Source of the DNA: Dechloromonas sp.
GTDB lineage: Bacteria; Pseudomonadota; Gammaproteobacteria; Burkholderiales; Rhodocyclaceae
DNA length: 5,432 nucleotides
NCBI GenBank assembly: GCA_017302355.1
Contig: JAFLDQ010000200.1
Span: 1-5,432, forward strand
Reading direction: 5' to 3'
Made by a program: the position numbers and the translations under genes. Position 1 is the first letter of the stretch, and every line of letters starts with the position of its first letter. Of the stretch, positions 1-5,432 are shown one piece after another. Under the pieces are notes generated by a model. The model did no database searches and was not told where the DNA came from. It was given only the letters and a program-made list of their open reading frames with translations.

Positions 1-485
1 CGGAATCCGCCCAGCGCCTGCCTGAGCTGACCGCTGCTCCGGTCGCGGTCGGCGACGCCGAGACGCTCGCGCGTCGCCTGACTCCAGCACTCGATGCGCC
101 TGGCATGGCGCGAGGGAAAGAGGATGGCGGGCGCCGTTCCCGAGATCGCCGCGCCTGCCTGAAACGCCACCCAGAAAGGCGCTTCCGACAGCCGCGTCTG
201 CAGGTCGCTCGCCAGCGTCATGGAATCCAGCGCTCCCGAGACCTGCGATTGCGACAGGATCCCGCTGTCGTCCCGCAGCACCCTGAACTCGATGGGGTCG
301 ACTCCGCCAAACTCGTAGGCCGGCTCCCAGGCCAGCAGCGCCCATACGGCAAGGACGGCGGCGGCCAGGGGAATGAGATAGAGCGACAGCGAACCAAGCA
401 GCCTGTCGCCGACCCAGCGCAGACGAACGGCCGTCGCGGGTAGCGTCATCACCGCGCCGGGGATCGATGGAGTATGGTCTTGCAT
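1..485 (-). CDS. N-terminal part of a membrane-anchored, probably signalling protein (partial)
   Basis: The frame opens with ATG at 485 and stays open to the window edge, giving 161 visible residues. A Shine-Dalgarno AGAGG at 495-499 lies 9 nt upstream and supports this start; a second Met (residue 13) is possible. After a short cytoplasmic tail with basic residues (R21, R23, R28) there is one strong hydrophobic segment at about residues 29-52, then a soluble, presumably periplasmic region. That region contains PFWVAF (103-108) and FPSRHARRIECW (123-134), followed by LGVADR (142-147) and a G-x-L pattern. I associate this PFW...FPSRHA...CW pattern with the sensory N-terminus of beta-proteobacterial GGDEF/EAL (cyclic-di-GMP) proteins, but that is from memory. 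No catalytic domain is in the window, so the output activity is unknown. It is separated from the upstream gene by 499 nt and probably has its own promoter, though none was recognised. Confidence 0.72.
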   Translation of the reverse strand, partial: MQDHTPSIPGAVMTLPATAVRLRWVGDRLLGSLSLYLIPLAAAVLAVWALLAWEPAYEFGGVDPIEFRVLRDDSGILSQSQVSGALDSMTLASDLQTRLSEAPFWVAFQAGAAISGTAPAILFPSRHARRIECWSQATRERLGVADRDRSSGQLRQALGGF

Positions 486-728
486 CTCGCTTTACCTCTG
501 TCAGGGCAGGGAACATGCCTTGCGCGACGCGCAACAGCAATTTCTGCCACACGCTCAAGGTAACGCGACGACGCCCCGCCCCACTGCGTCCTTTTTCACA
601 CTCATTGACAAATTGGCCGGCAGCGGTGCGGTGCGAGCGACGATGCCGGCAATGCCGGCCGCGAATGGCCGCCGGTCGGCGGGACGCCCGGCCGGCGCGC
701 GGAGGGATGCAGGCGATCCGGCGGCTGA

Positions 729-749
729 GCGACGGGGAAGATCCGTCGC
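729..749 (-). repeat. Inverted repeat, 7-bp stem with 7-nt loop
   Basis: GCGACGG at 729-735 is exactly complementary to CCGTCGC at 743-749. It lies inside the non-coding gap, next to the longer stem at 768-802. No T-run follows it, so it is not a classical intrinsic terminator. It may be an RNA structure or chance in GC-rich DNA. Confidence 0.4.
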
Positions 750-767
750 CATCGCGGGCGACGCGCC

Positions 768-802
768 GCCAGCCGGGCGTTCCGGGACGACTTCCGGCTG
801 GC
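768..802 (-). repeat. Inverted repeat, perfect 9-bp stem with 17-nt loop
   Basis: GCCAGCCGG at 768-776 is the exact reverse complement of CCGGCTGGC at 794-802. The 17-nt loop can hold a small inner stem (CGT at 778-780 with ACG at 787-789). It is the longest perfect inverted repeat noticed in the gap. It could be a transcript-stabilising or regulatory hairpin or a protein-binding site. No T-tract follows in either direction. Confidence 0.5.
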
Positions 803-851
803 AAGGCAACCGGAGCGCAATCAGGGGATCCCTGGGGAATGGGTTCCGCAT

Positions 852-870
852 GCCGCCCGCAGCCGGCGGC
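852..870 (-). repeat. Inverted repeat, 6-bp stem with 7-nt loop
   Basis: GCCGCC at 852-857 pairs with GGCGGC at 865-870. A stem this short and GC-only could easily arise by chance here. It is listed because it is one of a series of stems in the same non-coding gap. Confidence 0.25.
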
Positions 871-947
871 GGCTTCCGGGGTTCCCCCGTGGCGGGCGCC
901 GCGGCCAATGATGGCCAGGCGGCGAAGGGCGGGAGTTGCACCGCCTT

Positions 948-975
948 GGCGACCCCGCAGGCAGACGAGGTCGCC
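948..975 (-). repeat. Stop-proximal stem-loop after the FeeM-like gene
   Basis: Read on the minus strand, GGCGACC and GGTCGCC form a perfect 7-bp stem around a 14-nt loop, starting about 10 nt after the TAA at 987-985. No U-tract follows, so intrinsic termination is doubtful. A 3'-end protecting or Rho-assisted role is possible. It closely resembles the stem after the upstream gene at 1852-1877. Confidence 0.45.
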
Positions 976-984
976 GGGCGAGGA

Positions 985-1707
985 TTACATCAGGTATTCG
1001 ACACGGCGCGGATCCTGCGCCGCGCGCCTGGCGGCGAAGCGCGGGGTGACCATCTCCGGCAGGCGGATGTCCGGGTGGACCGTCTGGACCATGAACTGGT
1101 AGAGCGGATGCTGGACTGCCACCCAGTTGCGGTCGGCATCCGGGACGGAGAAGGCCATCACCCGGTGCGGCATGTTGCCGACGTGGTGCATGGGCACCAG
1201 CGCGCCGCCGGGAAGCACGTCCTGGAACAGCAGGCCCTCGTAGATCCGGTCAAGCGGCTTGCGCGCCGTGATGACCATCCAGTCGATCGCCGCGTCCAGA
1301 CAGAAGAAATAGTAGGCCTTGAACAGCGCCATCCGGACGATCCGGCCGACCGCGCTCTGCTCGACGCCGAGACGGGTCGCCTCGGCCAGGCTGGTCCCGG
1401 CGAGCCACCCGGGCAGGCGGAGCGACTGCTCGAGTTTCAGCGGGTTGCCGGAGTTGGTCTGGATGCGCATCGTCCCCACGGGCGACCCGTCGAGCTTGGC
1501 CTCGGCGAGCAGGACGAGAGACCCGTCGCCGTAGTCCTCGGGCTCCGGCTCGAGCAGGCTGGCGGCGAATTCGGGAACATGGCGGGCATAGGCGCGGTGA
1601 CGGATATCGGCTGCCTTGCGCAAATCCTCCTCGGCCACCGCGGGGCGGATGACGAAAGGCAGGAGTTCTTCGCGCAGGGGGGAAGGGTTCCGGGTTGTCG
1701 TGTCCAT
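985..1707 (-). CDS. FeeM-like N-acyl amino acid synthase (GNAT-fold acyltransferase)
   Basis: The predicted product is 240 residues and soluble, with no signal peptide. The visible pattern is RPAVAEEDLRKAADIRHRAY (21-40), VLLAEAKLDGSPVGTMRI (65-82, the strand that in GNAT folds carries the GT-x-R motif), LAEATRLGV (107-115), and a helix with a YxxLLFQDV segment (156-164). This is the layout I know from FeeM-type N-acyl amino acid synthases, relatives of LuxI-type autoinducer synthases, which use acyl-ACP and an amino acid. The acetyl-CoA pyrophosphate loop RGxGxG/A is absent after LGVEQ, which argues against an ordinary acetyltransferase. Acyl chain and acceptor cannot be read from the sequence. 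The frame extends upstream to a TTG at 1839, but ATG 1707 (weak GAGCGG upstream) precedes the conserved region directly; ATG 1731 is an alternative. It follows the ATP-grasp gene after 177 nt in the same frame. Confidence 0.8.
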   Translation of the reverse strand: MDTTTRNPSPLREELLPFVIRPAVAEEDLRKAADIRHRAYARHVPEFAASLLEPEPEDYGDGSLVLLAEAKLDGSPVGTMRIQTNSGNPLKLEQSLRLPGWLAGTSLAEATRLGVEQSAVGRIVRMALFKAYYFFCLDAAIDWMVITARKPLDRIYEGLLFQDVLPGGALVPMHHVGNMPHRVMAFSVPDADRNWVAVQHPLYQFMVQTVHPDIRLPEMVTPRFAARRAAQDPRRVEYLM

Positions 1708-1884
1708 GTCTTGCCGCTCGATCGATTGCATGAAGTGCCGCAGCACAAAGGTGCGAGCATGACACGGTACGGGGCCGATGAACCGCTCCTGCCCGGCAAA
1801 TTGCCCGATTGGCTGGCCTGGCTGTGGTTTTTTGCGCAACGCAGCGCCGCCGGCGATCTCTTTCCGGAGCGATCGCCTGCCCGT
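1708..1884. other. Intergenic spacer between the ATP-grasp gene and the FeeM-like gene
   Basis: This 177-nt spacer is exactly 59 codons long and contains no stop codon in the frame shared by both flanking genes. Its hypothetical translation is basic and shows no recognisable motif, and it uses codons such as AGG, CGA and AAA, so it looks non-coding. It holds the stem-loop at 1852-1877 and an A6 run on the minus strand (T6 at 1828-1833 on the plus strand). No convincing promoter was seen, so cotranscription with the upstream gene is likely. Confidence 0.55.
1852..1877 (-). repeat. Stop-proximal stem-loop after the ATP-grasp gene
   Basis: On the minus strand GGCGATC and GATCGCC form a perfect 7-bp stem around a 12-nt loop, beginning 7 nt after the TGA at 1887-1885. 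It has no following U-tract. It differs from the stem at 948-975 by one base pair that is changed on both sides. Confidence 0.45.
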
Positions 1885-4491
1885 TCAGCCCTCCGCTTCC
1901 TCGCTGCCGGCCAGCGCCGCCGTCCGCGCCGGGTTGGCCGTCACGACGACGCGCTGGCGTTCGGCATCGGCATGGAGGGTCAGGGCGCCGGGTTCGACGT
2001 CGGCGACATGGACGATCCCGGACAGCTTGCCGGCATCCGGAACCAGTTCGGTCAGCCGGTCGGGCAGGCGCCGGATCGCCGGCTCGTCGATGCGGTTGCC
2101 TTCCATTTTCGGAAAGAGGGCGAAATACAGCATGTCCGCTTCGATCAGTTCATTGATGAAGTGCGTGCCGAGCGAGACATCGGGAACGAGGTTGTCGTGC
2201 ATGGCGACGATCTCGCACAGCGCCTTGACGTGATTGATCTCGGCGAAGGCGACCGGAATGCCCAGCCAGGGGTCGCTCGAACCCCAGCGCCCGGGACCGA
2301 GCAGCAGCAGGTTGCGGCCGGCGCTGGCGCGATTGATCGCGCCGATGGCCTGCGTCACGGCCAGCCGGCCGGCCTGGCCGAGCTGGCCGTAGCGCGACGG
2401 AACGACATACACGATGCGGTCGGGGCGGATCACCCGGCTCGGGCCGATGACGGCGCCCTGGGCCGCGACGAGGCGCGGCAGGCCGGCGGGCGGTTCGACG
2501 CTGGCGACGCCTTCGGCGTTGCGCACCTGCATCGGGCGGCACTGCAGCAGGTTGATGCGGTAGCCGCCGCCGGGCAGGACGTTGAGCGCGAACTCGATCT
2601 CGACCGGATGCCGGTAGGCGGCATGCAGCTCGCCGAGCATCGTGCGCATGTCACCGACGAACGGCGTCTTCTCGAGCAGCCCGTCGAAGGTCAGGAAGGG
2701 CGGCCGGTCGGGGCGCTCGCGGGTGGTGAAGAGATCGATCGGGAAATCCGCCTCGGCGCCCGCCAGTTCGGCAAAGGGACCGGTGACGACCTCGTTCTCC
2801 TGCAGGTCGAGCGCGTCCATGCGGCGCTGGGCATGGCGGGCGATCGCGCCGAAATTCGTTTCGGGCCGCAGGTCCGGTGCGTTGAGCGCGATCAGGCGGG
2901 TGTAGTCGTCGTCGCTGCGATCGACGGCGCGCGTGCCGAGGCCGGCCACCAGGCGGACGACGCCGGCCTGCATGTCGATGCGCGGATTCCAGCGATAGGG
3001 ATTGAACGACAGCCCGACGCCCGCGGCATGCGGGTGGAAATAGCGGTGGCCGGCCGTGCCCGACACGCGCATGATCAGCAGCGCCATCTGCTCGTGCGCG
3101 TCGAGCAGGCCGCGGCGCTGGCGGTAGCGCAGCGCCTTCTCGCCGAGCGTGCTGGCGTAGACGCGGCGCACGGCGTCGAGCAGATCGGCCAGCCGCTTCT
3201 CGTGGGGACCCCGGTTCATGCAGAAGACGCTGTCGTACTGGCCGGCGAAGGCGTTGCCGTACAGATCCTCCAGCCGCGAGCTGGAGCGCACGATGAAGGG
3301 CCACTCGCCGAAGTAGTCGAGCATGCCCTCGAACCGGCGCATGGTCGATTCGGTGAAAGTCCCGGCCATGATGCGCGCCTGGGCGTCCCCGATCTGGTGC
3401 AGGAAGGTCGCCGGGTCGCGCTGCTGGCGGCGGATCCACCACAGGCCGTTGCGCACGATGAAGGTGTCGAAGACCTCGGTGCCGACGTAGAACGAGTCGT
3501 GCGCTTCGAGTTGCGCGTGCAGGGCCGGCGCCTCGCGCCGCAGGATGGCGCGCGCCAGCAGCATGCCGAGCGCCTTGCCGCCGATGGAGCCCTTGCCGAT
3601 CATGCGGTCGCGCACGGCGAACAGGTCTTCGAGGCCGAGGTAGCGCTGGAGCAGCGGCGACATCGCCGGATCCGCGGGGAATACCAGTTGGCCGAGGCGG
3701 TTGAACCAGAAGGCCTCGACCTCGGCGTCGACCTGCCCTGCCCGGCGCTGCGCCACCACCGCGCGCGCGGCGGCGAAGTGGCGCCGCCAGTGGCCGATGA
3801 AAGCGTTGTCTTCGAGCCCCGGCCAGCCCGATCCGGCCAGGATTTCGGAGACCGTGCCGCTGTCGGCGACCGGCCGGAAGCAGTCGCCTTCCTCCCAGGC
3901 GTGGATCAGGTTCATCGCCGCGGCGGAACGGTGCTGCACCTTGATCGGGCGGATGTACAGGCGCTCGCGGCAACGGAAGACGTCGAGCAGGAACTGCGTG
4001 GTGTCGGTGATCATCTCGATCGCCGACGGGGCGTGCGTGTTGCGCAGCATCCCGAAGTAGGTGACCGTATCGAGATCGAACAGGCGGGGGCAGGTCAGGC
4101 GAAAGAAATTGCCGAGCATGCGGTCCGATTGCCAGGCCTCGGCGAGGTCGGAGAGGCAGTCGAAAACGTACATCGTCTCCCTGCCGGCGGCTTCGATCAC
4201 CGAGTGCACCTGGTCGACGAAGGCATCGAAGCCGTCCGCCGGCCGCGGATGGTGGATCTCGGCGCCGGCGTCTTCGCCCAGCAGGGGACGGTGCGCGGCG
4301 AAGCGGAAATAGATCAGGCGGCGCTGCTGCCGGCGCGCCGCCTCGGCATAGCGGTTGACGAGGGCGAGGTATTCGTCGAGCGACTGGATCTGCCAGACGA
4401 TGTTGTCGCCGCGCTGCACGCCGCGCAGCACGTCGTCGAGACCGGGCAGGCCGGTCGTCGGCAGGAAGGATGGGGTTGCGGCAGCTGTCAT
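1885..4491 (-). CDS. PEP/pyruvate-binding (PPDK-type ATP-grasp) protein with degenerate KaiC-like N-terminus
   Basis: The product is 868 residues from ATG 4491. Residues 13-32 (TGLPGLDDVLRGVQRGDNIV) look like the start of a KaiC/RecA domain, but the GxxGxGKT P-loop that should follow is missing. Residues 109-171 (VFDCLSDL, GNFFRLTCPRLFDLDTVTYF) continue this family-specific region. The PPDK_N ATP-grasp domain spans about 290-655: IGKGSIGGKALGM (298-310, Lys306), FIVRSSSRLEDL (399-410, Arg402) with FAGQYDS, VAGLGTRAVDR (515-525), EIEFA (631-635) and LQCRPM (649-654). A conserved C-terminal module follows, with GPGRWGSSDPWLGIPV (732-747) and SLGTHFINELIEADMLYFAL (773-792). There is no swivelling phosphohistidine domain and no PEP-utilising barrel, so it is not a complete PEP synthase or PPDK; the substrate is unknown. 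An alternative ATG at 4551 adds 20 residues, but five of its first six codons are unusually AT-rich at position three, unlike the rest of the gene. Confidence 0.88.
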   Translation of the reverse strand: MTAAATPSFLPTTGLPGLDDVLRGVQRGDNIVWQIQSLDEYLALVNRYAEAARRQQRRLIYFRFAAHRPLLGEDAGAEIHHPRPADGFDAFVDQVHSVIEAAGRETMYVFDCLSDLAEAWQSDRMLGNFFRLTCPRLFDLDTVTYFGMLRNTHAPSAIEMITDTTQFLLDVFRCRERLYIRPIKVQHRSAAAMNLIHAWEEGDCFRPVADSGTVSEILAGSGWPGLEDNAFIGHWRRHFAAARAVVAQRRAGQVDAEVEAFWFNRLGQLVFPADPAMSPLLQRYLGLEDLFAVRDRMIGKGSIGGKALGMLLARAILRREAPALHAQLEAHDSFYVGTEVFDTFIVRNGLWWIRRQQRDPATFLHQIGDAQARIMAGTFTESTMRRFEGMLDYFGEWPFIVRSSSRLEDLYGNAFAGQYDSVFCMNRGPHEKRLADLLDAVRRVYASTLGEKALRYRQRRGLLDAHEQMALLIMRVSGTAGHRYFHPHAAGVGLSFNPYRWNPRIDMQAGVVRLVAGLGTRAVDRSDDDYTRLIALNAPDLRPETNFGAIARHAQRRMDALDLQENEVVTGPFAELAGAEADFPIDLFTTRERPDRPPFLTFDGLLEKTPFVGDMRTMLGELHAAYRHPVEIEFALNVLPGGGYRINLLQCRPMQVRNAEGVASVEPPAGLPRLVAAQGAVIGPSRVIRPDRIVYVVPSRYGQLGQAGRLAVTQAIGAINRASAGRNLLLLGPGRWGSSDPWLGIPVAFAEINHVKALCEIVAMHDNLVPDVSLGTHFINELIEADMLYFALFPKMEGNRIDEPAIRRLPDRLTELVPDAGKLSGIVHVADVEPGALTLHADAERQRVVVTANPARTAALAGSEEAEG

Positions 4492-4568
4492 GGCGGGGCC
4501 CTCGCGCCTGATGGGTTGTTCGGTCGTGCGCGGACAAGATAGCAAAGACATCGGCTCCGGGGAATCGC
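4492..4568 (-). other. Leader between the histidine kinase stop and the ATP-grasp start
   Basis: The 77-nt spacer contains the alternative ATG at 4551 and an AT-richer patch (about 4536-4551) that could be part of a promoter, although no good -35/-10 pair was found. GGCG and CGCC (4492-4495 with 4505-4508) could pair around the ribosome-binding site. The short spacing allows cotranscription with the kinase. Confidence 0.4.
4500..4503 (-). promoter_or_regulatory. Shine-Dalgarno GAGG that favours the 4491 start
   Basis: On the minus strand GAGG lies 8 nt before the ATG at 4491, near-ideal spacing. The upstream ATG at 4551 has only a GGAG 4 nt before it, which is too close. Together with codon use this decides for 4491. 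Confidence 0.55.
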
Positions 4569-5432
4569 CTACCGCGCGACCCGAAGCGGCAGGCCGATGA
4601 CGAACTCGGTTGTCCGTTCGCCCGTGCGGACGGCGATGGTCCCGTGGTGAGCGTGGACGATCGAGCGCGCGATGGCGAGGCCGAGACCGCTGCCTTCACC
4701 GTCCTGACCCAGGCGAACGAAGCGATCGAAGATCCTGCCCAGCGCTTCGGGGGGAATCGCCGGCCCCGAGTTGCTCACGATGATGACCGCCCGCTCCGCC
4801 TCGCGCGCGATGGCGAGAACGATGCGGCCGCCGGACGGCGTGTGCTGGATGGCGTTGACCAGCAGGTTGCCGATGGCGCGCTCCAGCATCAGCCGATCGC
4901 CCGGAATGGCGGCCTCGTCGCCGCGCAGTTCGAGACCGATGTCTTCGGCGAGGATCCCGTAATACTCGACGAGACGCCGGCAGAGGCCGCGCAGCGCGAT
5001 CGTCTCCTGGCCGGGCGAAACCAGTCCGTGTTCGGCCTTGGCCAGAAACAGCATGTCGCCGATGATGCGCGACAGGCGCTCGTACTCCTCGAGGCTCGAC
5101 GCCAGCAGATCGCGGTATTCGTCGACGCTGCGCGGCTTGCCGAGCGAAACCTCGGTCTGCATGCGCAGCGTGTGGATCGGCGTGCGCAGTTCATGGGCGA
5201 GATCGGCCGAAAAATCGCTCAGGCGCCGGAACGATTCCTCGAGCCGGCCAAGCATGGCGTTGAAGGCGCTGACCAGTTCGTCGAGTTCGGCCGGCACATC
5301 GTGTTCCGGGATGCGCTCGTCGAGCCGGCCGGCGGAAATCCGCCCGGCAGCCTGGGCGATCGCGCGCACCGGAAGCAGGCCGCGGCGGGCGACCAGCAGG
5401 CCGACGCCGGCGGTGAGCAGCGCGGCCGCCAG
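4569..5432 (-). CDS. Heavy-metal-type sensor histidine kinase, CusS/CopS/SilS family (partial, C-terminal)
   Basis: The frame is open from the window edge to the TAG at 4571-4569, giving 287 visible residues; the N-terminus and most of the sensor are outside. Residues 1-16 are the end of a transmembrane helix, followed by RRGLLPV and a HAMP linker (about 17-70, with ELDELVSAFNAMLGRLEESF). The dimerisation/phosphoacceptor helix reads FSADLAHELRTPIHTL with His80 as the predicted autophosphorylation site. The HATPase part shows the N box NLLVNAIQHT (Asn193), the G1-like SNSGPAIP (220-227), FDRF and the G2 box GSGLGLAIARSIVHAHHG. The phrasing FSADLAHELRTP plus QTEVSLGKPRSVDEYRDLL matches the copper/silver/heavy-metal sensor kinase family. 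The stimulus cannot be told without the sensor domain. A response regulator gene would be expected upstream, outside the window. A GTG at 5369 is not the start, because the transmembrane and linker residues before it are conserved in the family. Confidence 0.93.
   Translation of the reverse strand: MAAALLTAGVGLLVARRGLLPVRAIAQAAGRISAGRLDERIPEHDVPAELDELVSAFNAMLGRLEESFRRLSDFSADLAHELRTPIHTLRMQTEVSLGKPRSVDEYRDLLASSLEEYERLSRIIGDMLFLAKAEHGLVSPGQETIALRGLCRRLVEYYGILAEDIGLELRGDEAAIPGDRLMLERAIGNLLVNAIQHTPSGGRIVLAIAREAERAVIIVSNSGPAIPPEALGRIFDRFVRLGQDGEGSGLGLAIARSIVHAHHGTIAVRTGERTTEFVIGLPLRVAR

Larger units (their letters stand above)
486..984. other. Non-coding gap with several inverted repeats
   Basis: This stretch separates the FeeM-like gene from the membrane signalling gene on the same strand. 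Open frames that cross it are low-complexity, rich in Ala/Arg/Pro, and show no motif, so I call no gene. It holds four perfect short inverted repeats listed separately (729-749, 768-802, 852-870, 948-975) and a short direct repeat, ATGCCGGC at 643-650 and 652-659. The most AT-rich part is about 590-616. I found no convincing -35/-10 pair there, although a promoter for the downstream gene would be expected in this gap. No T-tract follows any stem in the minus direction. Confidence 0.6.

Noticed and set aside
535..548. Sigma-54-like TGGCA...TTGC on the minus strand
   Set aside because: The distance between the GG and GC elements is two bases too short for a -24/-12 promoter.
605..610. TTGACA on the plus strand, a perfect -35 match
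   Set aside because: No -10-like hexamer lies about 17 nt downstream (GCGGTG instead), and no plus-strand gene follows.
555..941. A 128-codon minus-strand frame in the gap
   Set aside because: Low-complexity Ala/Pro/Arg composition, no motif or convincing ribosome-binding site, and it crosses the inverted repeats.
1811..1833. T6 run on the plus strand as a possible terminator
   Set aside because: No inverted repeat precedes the run and there is no plus-strand gene to terminate. For the minus strand it is an A-run.
1708..1839. N-terminal extension of the FeeM-like gene from TTG 1839
   Set aside because: The 44 added residues are motif-free and basic, the start is a rare TTG without a good ribosome-binding site, and the conserved domain begins after ATG 1707.
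520..4542. A 1,340-codon open frame on the plus strand
   Set aside because: It is in exact codon-to-codon antisense register with the two minus-strand genes. Stops there would need the rare sense codons TTA, CTA or TCA, so openness is expected in GC-rich genes. Its translation has no domain motif and is rich in Gln, Arg, Val, His and Asp as expected for antisense.
2651..4699. A 682-codon open frame on the minus strand
   Set aside because: It overlaps the ATP-grasp gene in another frame, its translation is dominated by Arg, Pro and Ala, and it has no motif, while the overlapped frame has clear conserved signatures.
4569..5369. Histidine kinase as a complete gene starting at GTG 5369
   Set aside because: The frame stays open to the window edge and encodes a transmembrane end plus the RRGLLPV linker, so the gene is truncated by the window.

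Overview
The window is GC-rich (roughly two thirds G+C by eye), with strong G/C preference at third codon positions. All four genes that can be supported lie on the minus strand, so transcription runs from high to low coordinates. The codon style and the gene families suggest a Betaproteobacterium (Rhodocyclales or Burkholderiales type). That placement is an inference, because no rRNA, tRNA or taxonomic marker gene is present.

Layout in transcription order: (1) 5432-4569, the C-terminal part of a sensor histidine kinase of the heavy-metal CusS/CopS/SilS type, cut by the window edge. (2) 4491-1885, an 868-residue protein made of a KaiC/RecA-like N-terminal region that has lost its P-loop, a PPDK-type ATP-grasp (PEP/pyruvate-binding) domain and a conserved C-terminal module; it lacks the phosphohistidine and PEP-utilising domains of true PEP synthase or PPDK. 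(3) 1707-985, a 240-residue GNAT-fold protein that looks like the FeeM N-acyl amino acid synthase family. (4) After a 497-nt non-coding gap rich in inverted repeats, 485-1, the start of a membrane-anchored protein with an extracytoplasmic domain, probably a signalling protein, cut by the other edge.

Genes 2 and 3 are the most interesting pair. An ATP-grasp protein of uncertain substrate lies beside a probable acyl-amino-acid (signal-like) synthase. The two share one reading frame and are separated only by a single TGA and a 177-nt stretch with no further stop in that frame. Each has a 7-bp stem-loop starting 7-10 nt after its stop codon, and the two stems differ by one compensated base pair. 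A plausible reading is a small module coupling ATP-dependent chemistry to production of an acylated small molecule, flanked by signal-transduction genes. The module idea is inference; the domain architectures are read from the sequence. No CRISPR array, mobile element, RNA gene or canonical rho-independent terminator was found.
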